From: CAZAQK01 sp050249355
Lineage (GTDB): Bacteria; Pseudomonadota; Alphaproteobacteria; Rickettsiales; SXRF01
Assembly (NCBI GenBank): GCA_050249355.1
Contig: JBFWQQ010000097.1
Location: 1-6,940 of the forward strand
DNA: 6,940 bases
Direction: 5' to 3'
How positions within the stretch are numbered: the stretch's first letter is position 1; each line of letters starts with the position of its first letter. Of the stretch, positions 1 through 6,219 are shown in pieces. Made by a program: the position numbers and the translations under genes. Below the pieces are notes generated by a model. The model worked only from the letters and a program-made list of their open reading frames with translations, was not told the origin of the DNA and made no database searches.

Positions 1-291
1 AACCGACTGAGTATCGTTAGCGTCGATCATCTTGTTGTCCATGATGTTGTTCTTGGTCGGAACGGTAAGCGCCGAATCAATGATCAACATGTGCATCTTG
101 TGTTTCTTCAGGTGCTGTATGGCATTGAACGCATTATTATATATATGCAGGCTGGTGAACCCGACTTCGTTCAGCAGCTTTTTCAGTAAATCAGTCACAT
201 GCTCACTGTTGTTTATGACACAAATGTTGATTTTCTTCAGGCGCCGCATCAGTTCGGCATTACTGTCCAATACGATCGTGTAACGCCCCAT
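1..291 (-). CDS. Degenerate response-regulator receiver-domain protein (5' part, cut by window edge)
   Basis: Ninety-seven codons are open from an ATG at 291 to the left edge, so the C-terminus is missing. Residues about 20-75 read like a CheY-type receiver domain. A first strand NICVINNSE is followed by an amphipathic helix DLLKKLLNEVGF, the second strand and helix, and then the third strand MLIIDSAL, where D72 is the expected phospho-acceptor. The acidic pair that normally binds Mg2+ after strand 1 is Asn27-Asn28, and the usual MP and DG motifs after the acceptor are not visible. The protein may therefore be a pseudo-receiver that is not phosphorylated in the ordinary way. GGAAG lies a few bases upstream of the ATG and could be the ribosome binding site. 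A second ATG at 249 would still keep the domain. The gene follows rnr after 50 bp on the same strand. Any output domain lies outside the window. Receiver assignment is fairly sure; function is unknown. Confidence 0.6.
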   Translation of the reverse strand, partial: MGRYTIVLDSNAELMRRLKKINICVINNSEHVTDLLKKLLNEVGFTSLHIYNNAFNAIQHLKKHKMHMLIIDSALTVPTKNNIMDNKMIDANDTQSV

Positions 292-341
292 AGTCTTCCA
301 TAATTTTTATATGAGTTACAAGTATATAGGACAGGGGTTAA

Positions 342-2522
342 CTAACGTTTAATGCGTTGTTTTTTATTTACCCTTTTTTGTCTTTTTGTTCTGTTCTTTA
401 TTTGCTGGTGTGGTGTGTGTACATTTGTGGGACGCTCTGCCAGCGCGAATATCAGGCTGCCAGTCAGGCTGTTGGCTTCCTGCACTTCGATGCTGATAGT
501 CTGGCCGATATGGAATATTCGCCCCATCCTGCGGCCCTTGAACTGGGCGCGCTTTTTATCATAGGCATAGAAATCGCCGGGCAGGTTGCGAATCGGGATA
601 AATCCAGTCACTCCGGTTGAATTAATCGTGATGAACAGGCCGTGCTGGTTCATGCCGGATATCTGGCCGGGGAAGCTGTCGCCGATATGGCGTTGCATAT
701 AAGAAACTTTATAACGGTCGGATGCATCGCGCTCGGCCAGCATGGCTTTGCGCTCGGTATTGGATATGTGTTCGGCCACGGTAGCCAGCCCCTTGGCGTT
801 GCTTTTGTGTCCCTCCAGCAAGCCGACGATGCCGCGATGCACCACCAAATCAGAATAACGACGGATGGGCGAAGTGAAATGACAGTATTTGTTCAGCGAT
901 AATCCGAAATGTCCCATGCAGTCCGGGCTGTAATAGGCCTGCATCTGCGCACGCAACACGGCGGTGTGCACCATGAATGCTTCCGGTTTGCCGGAGCTTT
1001 TTTTCAGTATCTGGTTCAGCTGGCGCGCGGCGATGGCGCCTTTTTGCAACGAATATCCGGCCTGCTTGACAAACTGGCGCAGTTCTTCGAGTTTTTCCTC
1101 GTCCGGGTGTTCGTGCACGCGGTAGACGGCGGGCTGGTTTTTTTGCAGCAGCAAATCGGCGGCGGCCACGTTGGCGGCGATCATGAAACTTTCGATCAGC
1201 CGGTGGCTTTCAAGCTGCTGGCGTGGGTTGATGGCGGCAACGTTGCCCGCTTCATCGAAGCGGATTTTGAATTCCGGCAGGTTCAGCGCCAGCGGTTCGC
1301 GCTGGTCACGTTCGATGCACAGGGCGGCATACGCTTCGTACAGCGGCTTGATGATGCTGGCGTAATGCTTGTGTGTTTGGGTTTGTTGTGCGGTCTGTAA
1401 TTCTTCGTAGGTGAAGCGATGGTGCGAGCGCATGATGCCGCGCACGAACTGGTAGCGTTTGCGGTTGCCGTCCTTATCGATCCATATGTGTACGGCAAGG
1501 CAGTAGCGATCCTGATGCGGCACCAGCGAGCACAGTCCGTTCGACAGGCGTTCGGGCAGCATGGGAATCACCCGGTCGGGAAAATACACCGAGTTGCCGC
1601 GCTCGAATGCCGCGCCATCCAGAGCGCCGCCGTCGGACACATAATGCGCGACATCGGCGATGGCCACGATCAGGCGGAAGCCGTTGCCGTCCTTTTCGGC
1701 GAACACCGCATCGTCGAAATCGCGGGCGTCTTCCCCGTCGATGGTCACCAGCGGGATATTGCGCAGGTCGACCCTCATATTCCCTCCCCCTTGAGGGGGG
1801 AGGGTTGGGGTGGGGGTGTTTTCTGATTGTCCCCGCGAAAGCCTGCTGCCCTTCGCGTGGGGCGCGCCCAGGGCTGGCGAGGTCTGCTGACTTCGCTTCG
1901 GTTCCCCTTTAAGGGTTGGTTCCTCAGCCGCTTCCGCTTCGGCCAGCGCAGCCTGCGAGAATACCGTCGGCAGTTCATGCATGTGGGTGGCGATCAGGCT
2001 GGCGGCGCGCGGCGAGTTCAGGCTGCCAAGCCGCTCTTCGATCTTGGCGGTAGGCATGCGCAGCGTCGTGTCACTGCTTAGGGTCATGGCGCGCACCATT
2101 TCGCCGTGCTCGGCGCCGCCCATATGCTCGCGCGGCACAAAAAAATTCTGTTTCATCTTGCGCGATACCGGCTCGATGATGCCGCCGCTGGCGGTTGCTA
2201 CGAACATACCCAGTATTTCCTGCGGCTGTTCGCCCGGCAATACACGTATCACCTGCGCGGCATAAAAATGCGGTTTGATGCACTTGATGCTGGCAAGGAC
2301 GCGGTCACCCTTTTTCGCATCTTTTGGATGGGTGACTATAATGTGGGGTGGTTTTTTATTGTCCTCCCGTTTCACCGGTATGGCGGTCAGTTCGCCATCC
2401 TCGGTGCTGCCGGTGATATCCAGCACGGCCACCGGCGGCAGCCCATGGCGTTGCTGACGTGGTCCGCCTTTGTGCTTGCCTTTGTGGCGTTGTCTGGGAG
2501 ATGGTTTTCGATTACGTGGCAT
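342..2522 (-). CDS. rnr: Ribonuclease R (RNB-family 3'-5' exoribonuclease), without N-terminal HTH domain and with an in-frame insert
   Basis: This is RNase R, a processive 3'-5' exoribonuclease that degrades structured RNA and acts in RNA turnover and quality control in the cytoplasm. Numbered from the ATG at 2522 (726 aa), the protein has a short basic N-terminus and two OB/cold-shock regions (about 30-165, starting at LPPVAVLDITG). An insert of about 47 residues follows (202-248). The RNB catalytic domain then starts at TIDGEDARDFDDAV, with metal-binding D262, D268, D270 and D271, and also holds HFTSPIRRYSDL (548-559). An S1 domain (about 612-695) and a Lys/Arg-rich tail complete it. The E. 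coli enzyme is 813 aa and begins with a helix-turn-helix domain, which is absent here. A GTG at 2552 would add ten residues unlike the family, and a stop codon directly precedes it, so no longer N-terminus exists in this frame. Neither start has a clear Shine-Dalgarno site. The gene is probably co-transcribed with the dehydrogenase upstream. Family assignment is near certain; the start is not. Confidence 0.96.
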   Translation of the reverse strand: MPRNRKPSPRQRHKGKHKGGPRQQRHGLPPVAVLDITGSTEDGELTAIPVKREDNKKPPHIIVTHPKDAKKGDRVLASIKCIKPHFYAAQVIRVLPGEQPQEILGMFVATASGGIIEPVSRKMKQNFFVPREHMGGAEHGEMVRAMTLSSDTTLRMPTAKIEERLGSLNSPRAASLIATHMHELPTVFSQAALAEAEAAEEPTLKGEPKRSQQTSPALGAPHAKGSRLSRGQSENTPTPTLPPQGGGNMRVDLRNIPLVTIDGEDARDFDDAVFAEKDGNGFRLIVAIADVAHYVSDGGALDGAAFERGNSVYFPDRVIPMLPERLSNGLCSLVPHQDRYCLAVHIWIDKDGNRKRYQFVRGIMRSHHRFTYEELQTAQQTQTHKHYASIIKPLYEAYAALCIERDQREPLALNLPEFKIRFDEAGNVAAINPRQQLESHRLIESFMIAANVAAADLLLQKNQPAVYRVHEHPDEEKLEELRQFVKQAGYSLQKGAIAARQLNQILKKSSGKPEAFMVHTAVLRAQMQAYYSPDCMGHFGLSLNKYCHFTSPIRRYSDLVVHRGIVGLLEGHKSNAKGLATVAEHISNTERKAMLAERDASDRYKVSYMQRHIGDSFPGQISGMNQHGLFITINSTGVTGFIPIRNLPGDFYAYDKKRAQFKGRRMGRIFHIGQTISIEVQEANSLTGSLIFALAERPTNVHTPHQQIKNRTKRQKRVNKKQRIKR
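1779..1922 (-). repeat. In-frame palindromic repeat element inserted in rnr
   Basis: Family RNase R sequences pass almost directly from the helix AALAEAEAAEE to VDLRNIPLVTIDGEDARDFDD. Here about 47 low-complexity residues come between, including TPTPTLPPQGGG, which in the opposite direction reads SPLRGEGWGGG. These are the usual translations of a dispersed palindromic repeat common in proteobacterial genomes (recalled, not searched). The DNA is rich in inverted repeats. A perfect 9-bp stem pairs 1782-1790 with 1796-1804, a second pairs 1831-1839 with 1852-1862 with one bulged base, and a small one (CCCTT-T-AAGGG) lies near 1906-1916. The frame is kept through the insert. Boundaries are set from the protein alignment in my head and may be wrong by several bases; no target-site duplication was identified. 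Confidence 0.75.
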
Positions 2523-2578
2523 GCGCAAAGCAACATGGCAGAGTCGTGCCACTCACACAAGCATCATGTTTGCTGGTA

Positions 2579-3850
2579 TCAGAGCCTCTGCAGGTCGTTA
2601 GTGCCGTCGCCGCTGGCGCGCTTGATGGGCAGGCCCTGCTGCAAGGTTTTTCCGGAGCGTTCTGCCCAGCTCGTGCCTTTTTGTGCAGCGTCCTGTTGGG
2701 CGGCAGCGATGATCTCATCGCCCACCATATCGGCGGCCTCACTCGTCGGAATATTCTCATCACGCGATTTTTTTAATACGCTTTTTACAGCGGCGCCGAC
2801 TTTGCTTGTGACGGTGTCGGAAATTTCCTGGCCGGTGAGAGATTTTCCTTCGCGCTTATGGCCCACTTCCATGCCCACGGCAATAATGCCACCGGCGTTG
2901 GCCACATAGTCGGGCACATATACGATGCCTTTGTCATGCAGAATTTTGCCATGGCGGGCTTCGGCCAGCACGTTGTTGGCTACCGGCACAATGAATTTTG
3001 CCTGAATATCCGGAATGGTTATGTCATTAAGCACACCGCCAATGGCTGCCGGAACATATACATCCACCTGCTGTTTATGAATTTCGCCTGATGGCACTAC
3101 GCTGGTGTTACTGCCCAGTTCGGCGGCTTTATTTGTGGCCTTATCATCAATGTCGGCCAGGGTGAGCACCGCACCTTCTCTATGCAGCATATCCGCAAGG
3201 TAGCCACCCACACTGCCGATACCGGAAATGGCAACTCTTTTGCCCTTAAGGTCATCACCCACAGCACCTTTAATCGCGGCCAGCACACCTTCCGCCGTAA
3301 ACGGAGAGGGGTTGCCGTCAAACTGATCGTGGCCTGTACCGGAAATATGTGCGGTCTTGCCTGCGATAATTTTCATATCCGCCAGCTTGGTGTTCATGTC
3401 CTCGGCGCCGACATAAATGCTTTCCGGCCAGCGTGTGGCAAATTCATGGATGGCTTCACCCATCGATTCCATCAGTTTTTCGCGCTGCGGGCTGCCAAGG
3501 GGGTAATCTTTCGGATTAGCAATGACTACGGCCTTGCCGCCACCTAATCCCGTCTTGGCGATAGCGGATTTATAGGTCATGCCCCGGCTTAAGCGGACAA
3601 CGTCCTGCAGTCCAAACAGTTCCGGTTCAGTAAAGCCGGAAAGCTGTTTGATCTCGTCAGCCAGCTCTAACTGGTTCGGTTCCGTGTAGGGGCGCATGCG
3701 GATACCGCCAAGCGATACGCCTTGTCCGCCGGTGGCCTTGCCAACGGCAGAATTATGTACTGCAATGAATGCATTCAGCCCGGTTTCCTGGTCAGTTGCG
3801 TGCGCAACTCTTTCGTAGCCGGAAACTTTTACTTCTTCCAAGTTCAGCAT
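2579..3850 (-). CDS. Glu/Leu/Phe/Val dehydrogenase family protein, leucine-dehydrogenase type
   Basis: This 423-residue protein belongs to the amino-acid dehydrogenase family that reversibly and oxidatively deaminates an amino acid to a 2-oxo acid and ammonia. It resembles leucine dehydrogenases most. LGGIRMRPY (48-55), SRGMTYKSA (K94), GLGGGKAVV (K106) and GAEDMNT (D151) carry the catalytic lysines and aspartate. NPSPFTAEGV (180-189) precedes the Rossmann domain, whose motif GIGSVGG is at 210-216. D233, at the end of the second strand, suggests NAD+ rather than NADP+. VANNVLAE and VPDYVANAGG are also typical. It is longer than the roughly 365 residues of classic leucine dehydrogenases: about 19 extra residues lie near 61-82 (ELADEIKQLSGFTEPELFG) and a polar tail of about 40 follows residue 383. 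The ATG at 3850 has AGGA (3857-3860) at good spacing. The stop lies 26 to 56 bp before the rnr start. Family is sure; the preferred amino acid cannot be read from sequence alone. Confidence 0.93.
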   Translation of the reverse strand: MLNLEEVKVSGYERVAHATDQETGLNAFIAVHNSAVGKATGGQGVSLGGIRMRPYTEPNQLELADEIKQLSGFTEPELFGLQDVVRLSRGMTYKSAIAKTGLGGGKAVVIANPKDYPLGSPQREKLMESMGEAIHEFATRWPESIYVGAEDMNTKLADMKIIAGKTAHISGTGHDQFDGNPSPFTAEGVLAAIKGAVGDDLKGKRVAISGIGSVGGYLADMLHREGAVLTLADIDDKATNKAAELGSNTSVVPSGEIHKQQVDVYVPAAIGGVLNDITIPDIQAKFIVPVANNVLAEARHGKILHDKGIVYVPDYVANAGGIIAVGMEVGHKREGKSLTGQEISDTVTSKVGAAVKSVLKKSRDENIPTSEAADMVGDEIIAAAQQDAAQKGTSWAERSGKTLQQGLPIKRASGDGTNDLQRL

Positions 3851-3856
3851 GTCTTT

Positions 3857-3876
3857 TCCTATATGTATTAATTATA
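3857..3876 (-). promoter_or_regulatory. Candidate promoter -10 box and ribosome binding site of the dehydrogenase
   Basis: On the minus strand a perfect TATAAT (3871-3876) lies about 20 bases upstream of the dehydrogenase ATG, and AGGA (3857-3860) sits at normal ribosome-binding distance. Transcription would start near 3864 and give a very short leader. No good -35 hexamer is found at 16-18 bp spacing, and the region is AT-rich, so a chance match is possible. If real, this promoter would also drive rnr. Confidence 0.45.
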
Positions 3877-3980
3877 TTTTACTTTTTTAGCGGGTAATTG
3901 CCTAAACGCAAGTTTTAAAATGATATTTCACATATTTTCTGTGGGGTTCGGGTAATATATTGTTTCGCCAGTAAAAACTC

Positions 3981-4967
3981 CTAGCGCCTGATATGTAGGG
4001 AGCGGTTTACCCTGTCTTGCCGGATCGTATCGGTCCAGCTGCCGGGGCGGGTGATGCCCTGCTGACCCTCGCTGGCGGGGTCGATCTTCGCTTCGGCGCT
4101 GATGGCATTTTCCACCAAGGCCTGTTCGGGTGCATGCTCGCGGGCATGTTTTTGTGCATACTCTCGGCCTTTATCCACCAGCGTGCCTACGATCTTCGGT
4201 GCCAGTTCACTGGCGGCAAATTCCGGGTGCCACTGCACGCCTAGCACGAACTGGTCTTTGAACATGCCGTTCGGGTCGGCTTCGATGGCTTCCACCAGCC
4301 GTTTTTTTGTACCATCACTATACGTGATCTCATCTTTGGCCTGTGCGCTGGCGCGCAAGCCTTGGCCGATGCGATCGACCGCCTGATGGTGGAAACTGTT
4401 TTCCATGAACACCGCATCGCCGGATGCGGTATGTGACGGCATGTAATACGATTGCGTCTGGTCGGCAATGCCCGCAAGGGTGGTGCCCTGCTGGATGATC
4501 ACCGGTTCCACCGGCACATACGGCGCAATGCCTGCGGTGTTCTGTGCATGCTCATCATGGCCGGTCAGGTCGGGGATATGCTGGTGCAGGCTGCCGCCGA
4601 GCAGCACGTTCAGGCGCTGCATGCCGGCACACACACCCAGCACGGGCATACCGCGTGCCAGAGCTTTGTCCATGATCTGGTATTCGTATTGCGCACGCGC
4701 CTTGCCTTCTTCTGTCGCGGTTTCCGGGTTGGTTTTGGGATGGCTGGCCTGATTGTATACCGCGGGGTCGATATCTTTGTCGTTACCCATCACGATCAGC
4801 GCATCGATCTTTTCGACATCGGCGCCGGGATCGCGGCGTCCATCCGTGAAGTTGCTGAGCACCAGCGGGATGCCGCCCATTGCACGCACCTGTGCCACCA
4901 TCGAGCGCAGGCTGCCCGATGCCATGTCCTGACCGGAAATACCGATGACGGGTGGTTTTTCATTCAT
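3981..4967 (-). CDS. Peptidase C26 / gamma-glutamyl-gamma-aminobutyrate hydrolase family protein (PuuD-like)
   Basis: This is a class I glutamine-amidotransferase-fold hydrolase of the C26 family. Known members such as PuuD cleave gamma-glutamyl-GABA to glutamate and GABA in putrescine degradation; others act on different gamma-glutamyl compounds. Numbered from the ATG at 4967 (328 aa), the N-terminus PPVIGISG opens the fold and the loop VMGNDKDIDPAVY replaces the common GGxDVDP. The nucleophile elbow GVCAGMQRLNVLLGGSLHQ holds C113, NSFHHQAVD (190-198) is the family motif, and GVQWHPEF holds H247 and E249, which complete the triad. PuuD is about 254 residues. The excess here is mostly a 60-residue charged C-terminal tail ending in GSWTDTIRQDRVNRSLHIRR. 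A TTG at 4973 would add two residues. No clear Shine-Dalgarno precedes either start. The gene lies 93-99 bp after the AsmA-like gene. Family is sure; the substrate is not. Confidence 0.92.
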   Translation of the reverse strand: MNEKPPVIGISGQDMASGSLRSMVAQVRAMGGIPLVLSNFTDGRRDPGADVEKIDALIVMGNDKDIDPAVYNQASHPKTNPETATEEGKARAQYEYQIMDKALARGMPVLGVCAGMQRLNVLLGGSLHQHIPDLTGHDEHAQNTAGIAPYVPVEPVIIQQGTTLAGIADQTQSYYMPSHTASGDAVFMENSFHHQAVDRIGQGLRASAQAKDEITYSDGTKKRLVEAIEADPNGMFKDQFVLGVQWHPEFAASELAPKIVGTLVDKGREYAQKHAREHAPEQALVENAISAEAKIDPASEGQQGITRPGSWTDTIRQDRVNRSLHIRR

Positions 4968-4974
4968 AGCCAAT

Positions 4975-4980
4975 ATTTTA
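4975..4980 (-). promoter_or_regulatory. Candidate -10 box for a leaderless C26 hydrolase transcript
   Basis: TAAAAT on the minus strand ends seven bases before the ATG at 4967. That is the usual distance from a -10 box to a transcription start, so the mRNA could begin at the A of the ATG. The lack of a Shine-Dalgarno sequence fits this. No convincing -35 box is seen, and the sequence is AT-rich, so this is tentative. Confidence 0.25.
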
Positions 4981-5010
4981 AGAAAAAATTCCCCGTAATG
5001 CGAGTGACGA

Positions 5011-5026
5011 TTCCATTACAATGGAA
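5011..5026. repeat. Inverted repeat TTCCATT-N2-AATGGAA upstream of the C26 hydrolase gene
   Basis: TTCCATTACAATGGAA has two perfect 7-base arms around a 2-base centre. It lies 44 bases upstream of the C26 hydrolase ATG, in the 93-99 bp gap after the AsmA-like gene. Its size and position suit a dimeric regulator's operator. A 2-base loop is too tight for a good RNA hairpin unless the inner pairs open, and no T-run follows on the minus strand, so a terminator is less likely. No regulator is identified. Confidence 0.4.
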
Positions 5027-5066
5027 ACATACTCGGATAATCTCCAATATATTGATTACTATTACT

Positions 5067-6116
5067 TTATTGATTGCTAAATTGTACGTCCTGATCCAGC
5101 CCCTCGGTAAATGCCTTGACAAAAGTATTACGGAAGATGCCGGCAATGGCCGCCCAGCTATTAGTTTCAATATTCTCGAAGCTGCCGGAAAGGGGCGCTT
5201 TTGTTGCAAACCGGTCGTTCGGGTGATTTTTGAACAGCTGCATGAATACCGAAGCCATTGATTCCCAAACGATTTCCACCGGGTTGTCGTCCTGTTTGAG
5301 GCTTACCACTTCAATATCACTGGCCAATGGTTTTACATAGCCCGAAAGCTGCTTGTCCTTCACTATCACTTCGCTATACACGCTCAGTTTGCCTTTCACG
5401 AAATCGATGCCGGCGGCATGGTTGGTATAATCATTCACCGCCGTCAGGTCCATATTCTCCAGTTTGATATTCATATCCATATCCATCACCGGCTTAAGTA
5501 CGTTCATATTTCCTTGCAGGCTAAGCGCGCCACCACCTATGGAGGTACCGCGAATGCTGATGCTGGACGGCAAGGCGTTCTTCTTATCTTCTACATTCTG
5601 CAGGTTACGCAGTTCTCCCTGGACGTTGTGGATGAACATATTCACATCCGGTGAAGCGGAATAATCGCGGTAGGCTACATTACCATCCTTGATCGTTACG
5701 ATATTTATATCGATCGGCATGAGCTCGCGTATGGGTTCCATCCAGTTTGTTTCCTTGCCGGTCTGGCTGGCGGCAAAATTCAGTTCCGGCTTCACCATAT
5801 GCACATCGGAAACGATGCGCCCCTTGAACAGCGCGCCCCATTGGATGGAAAGATCCGTACTGCCAATGTCAATGAATGGTTCAGGGATGCCGCTTTTCAG
5901 CTTACGTACTTGTAACTGGTGTATGGTGTATGCGCCTCGATACAGGTGAATATCAAGGTCTGCTACGCTGCCGATATGGCCGGGAATTGCCTGAAGCGTC
6001 CGGTTCACATAATCCAGCGCCCATACATTCAGGTACAGCCGCGCATAAATCAATGACAATACGAGCAGCACGGCTACACCTATGTAGTATTTCCGGTGTT
6101 GCTTGAAATGGCTCAT
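5067..6116 (-). CDS. DUF748 / AsmA-like domain protein, inner-membrane anchored
   Basis: Numbered from the ATG at 6116 this is a 349-residue protein. One hydrophobic segment (about 10-28, YYIGVAVLLVLSLIYARLY) follows a basic N-terminus, so it is probably held in the inner membrane with the rest in the periplasm. The part after it matches the DUF748 pattern within the AsmA/TamB-like superfamily: ALDYVNRTLQAIPGHIGSV, LYRGAYTIHQLQV (RGAY at 60-63), PFIDIGSTDLSIQWGALFKGRIV and KPELNF (109-114). The later part is a series of short beta-strands ending in GSFENIETNSWAAI. AsmA-like proteins are linked to outer-membrane biogenesis and lipid movement between membranes; DUF748 itself has no settled function, so that role is inference. 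A TTG at 6134 would add six residues; the ATG with GGA nine bases upstream looks better. DUF748 proteins are often longer, so this is a short form. It lies between topA and the C26 gene with no evident functional link. Confidence 0.85.
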   Translation of the reverse strand: MSHFKQHRKYYIGVAVLLVLSLIYARLYLNVWALDYVNRTLQAIPGHIGSVADLDIHLYRGAYTIHQLQVRKLKSGIPEPFIDIGSTDLSIQWGALFKGRIVSDVHMVKPELNFAASQTGKETNWMEPIRELMPIDINIVTIKDGNVAYRDYSASPDVNMFIHNVQGELRNLQNVEDKKNALPSSISIRGTSIGGGALSLQGNMNVLKPVMDMDMNIKLENMDLTAVNDYTNHAAGIDFVKGKLSVYSEVIVKDKQLSGYVKPLASDIEVVSLKQDDNPVEIVWESMASVFMQLFKNHPNDRFATKAPLSGSFENIETNSWAAIAGIFRNTFVKAFTEGLDQDVQFSNQ

Positions 6117-6205
6117 CGCAAAAATTCCATTCAAAGCTTAACCATAGGTAACTGCGCATCATACCGCCATGCGAATTGATTTCACATTCGATAAATTTGC
6201 CCTAA

Positions 6206-6219
6206 AAGGCTTAAGCCTT
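6206..6219 (-). terminator. Palindrome over the topA stop codon, possible weak terminator
   Basis: AAGGCTTAAGCCTT is a perfect 14-base palindrome that includes the topA TAA stop (6211-6213). On the minus strand it can form a 5-bp stem with a TTAA loop, followed by only two more T before the sequence becomes mixed. The short stem and short T-run make a strong intrinsic terminator unlikely; a weak one or an mRNA 3'-end structure is possible. Confidence 0.3.

Noticed and set aside
292..341. Promoter for the receiver-domain gene
   Set aside because: TATA-like words occur in this short AT-rich gap, but none has a -35 partner at proper spacing, so no promoter is called.
909..1400. Plus-strand open frame of 163 codons
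   Set aside because: It is antisense to the RNB catalytic domain of rnr and has no recognisable protein features.
1782..1804. Perfect 9-bp hairpin that could be an intrinsic terminator
   Set aside because: It lies in the middle of the rnr coding frame. On the minus strand it is not followed by a T-run, and on the plus strand the bases after it are G-rich. It is better explained as part of the inserted repeat.
2106..2909. Plus-strand open frame of 267 codons
   Set aside because: It lies opposite rnr and the dehydrogenase, both with clear family motifs on the minus strand. Its translation has no recognisable domain and spans the junction of two real genes.
3891..3956. Direct repeat CGGGTAAT at 3891-3898 and 3949-3956
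   Set aside because: Two 8-base copies 58 bases apart in an AT-rich gap could be chance; no further copies or palindromic symmetry were seen.
4452..5261. Plus-strand open frame of 269 codons
   Set aside because: It is antisense to the C26 hydrolase and the end of the AsmA-like gene. Its His- and Cys-rich composition is that of a shadow frame.
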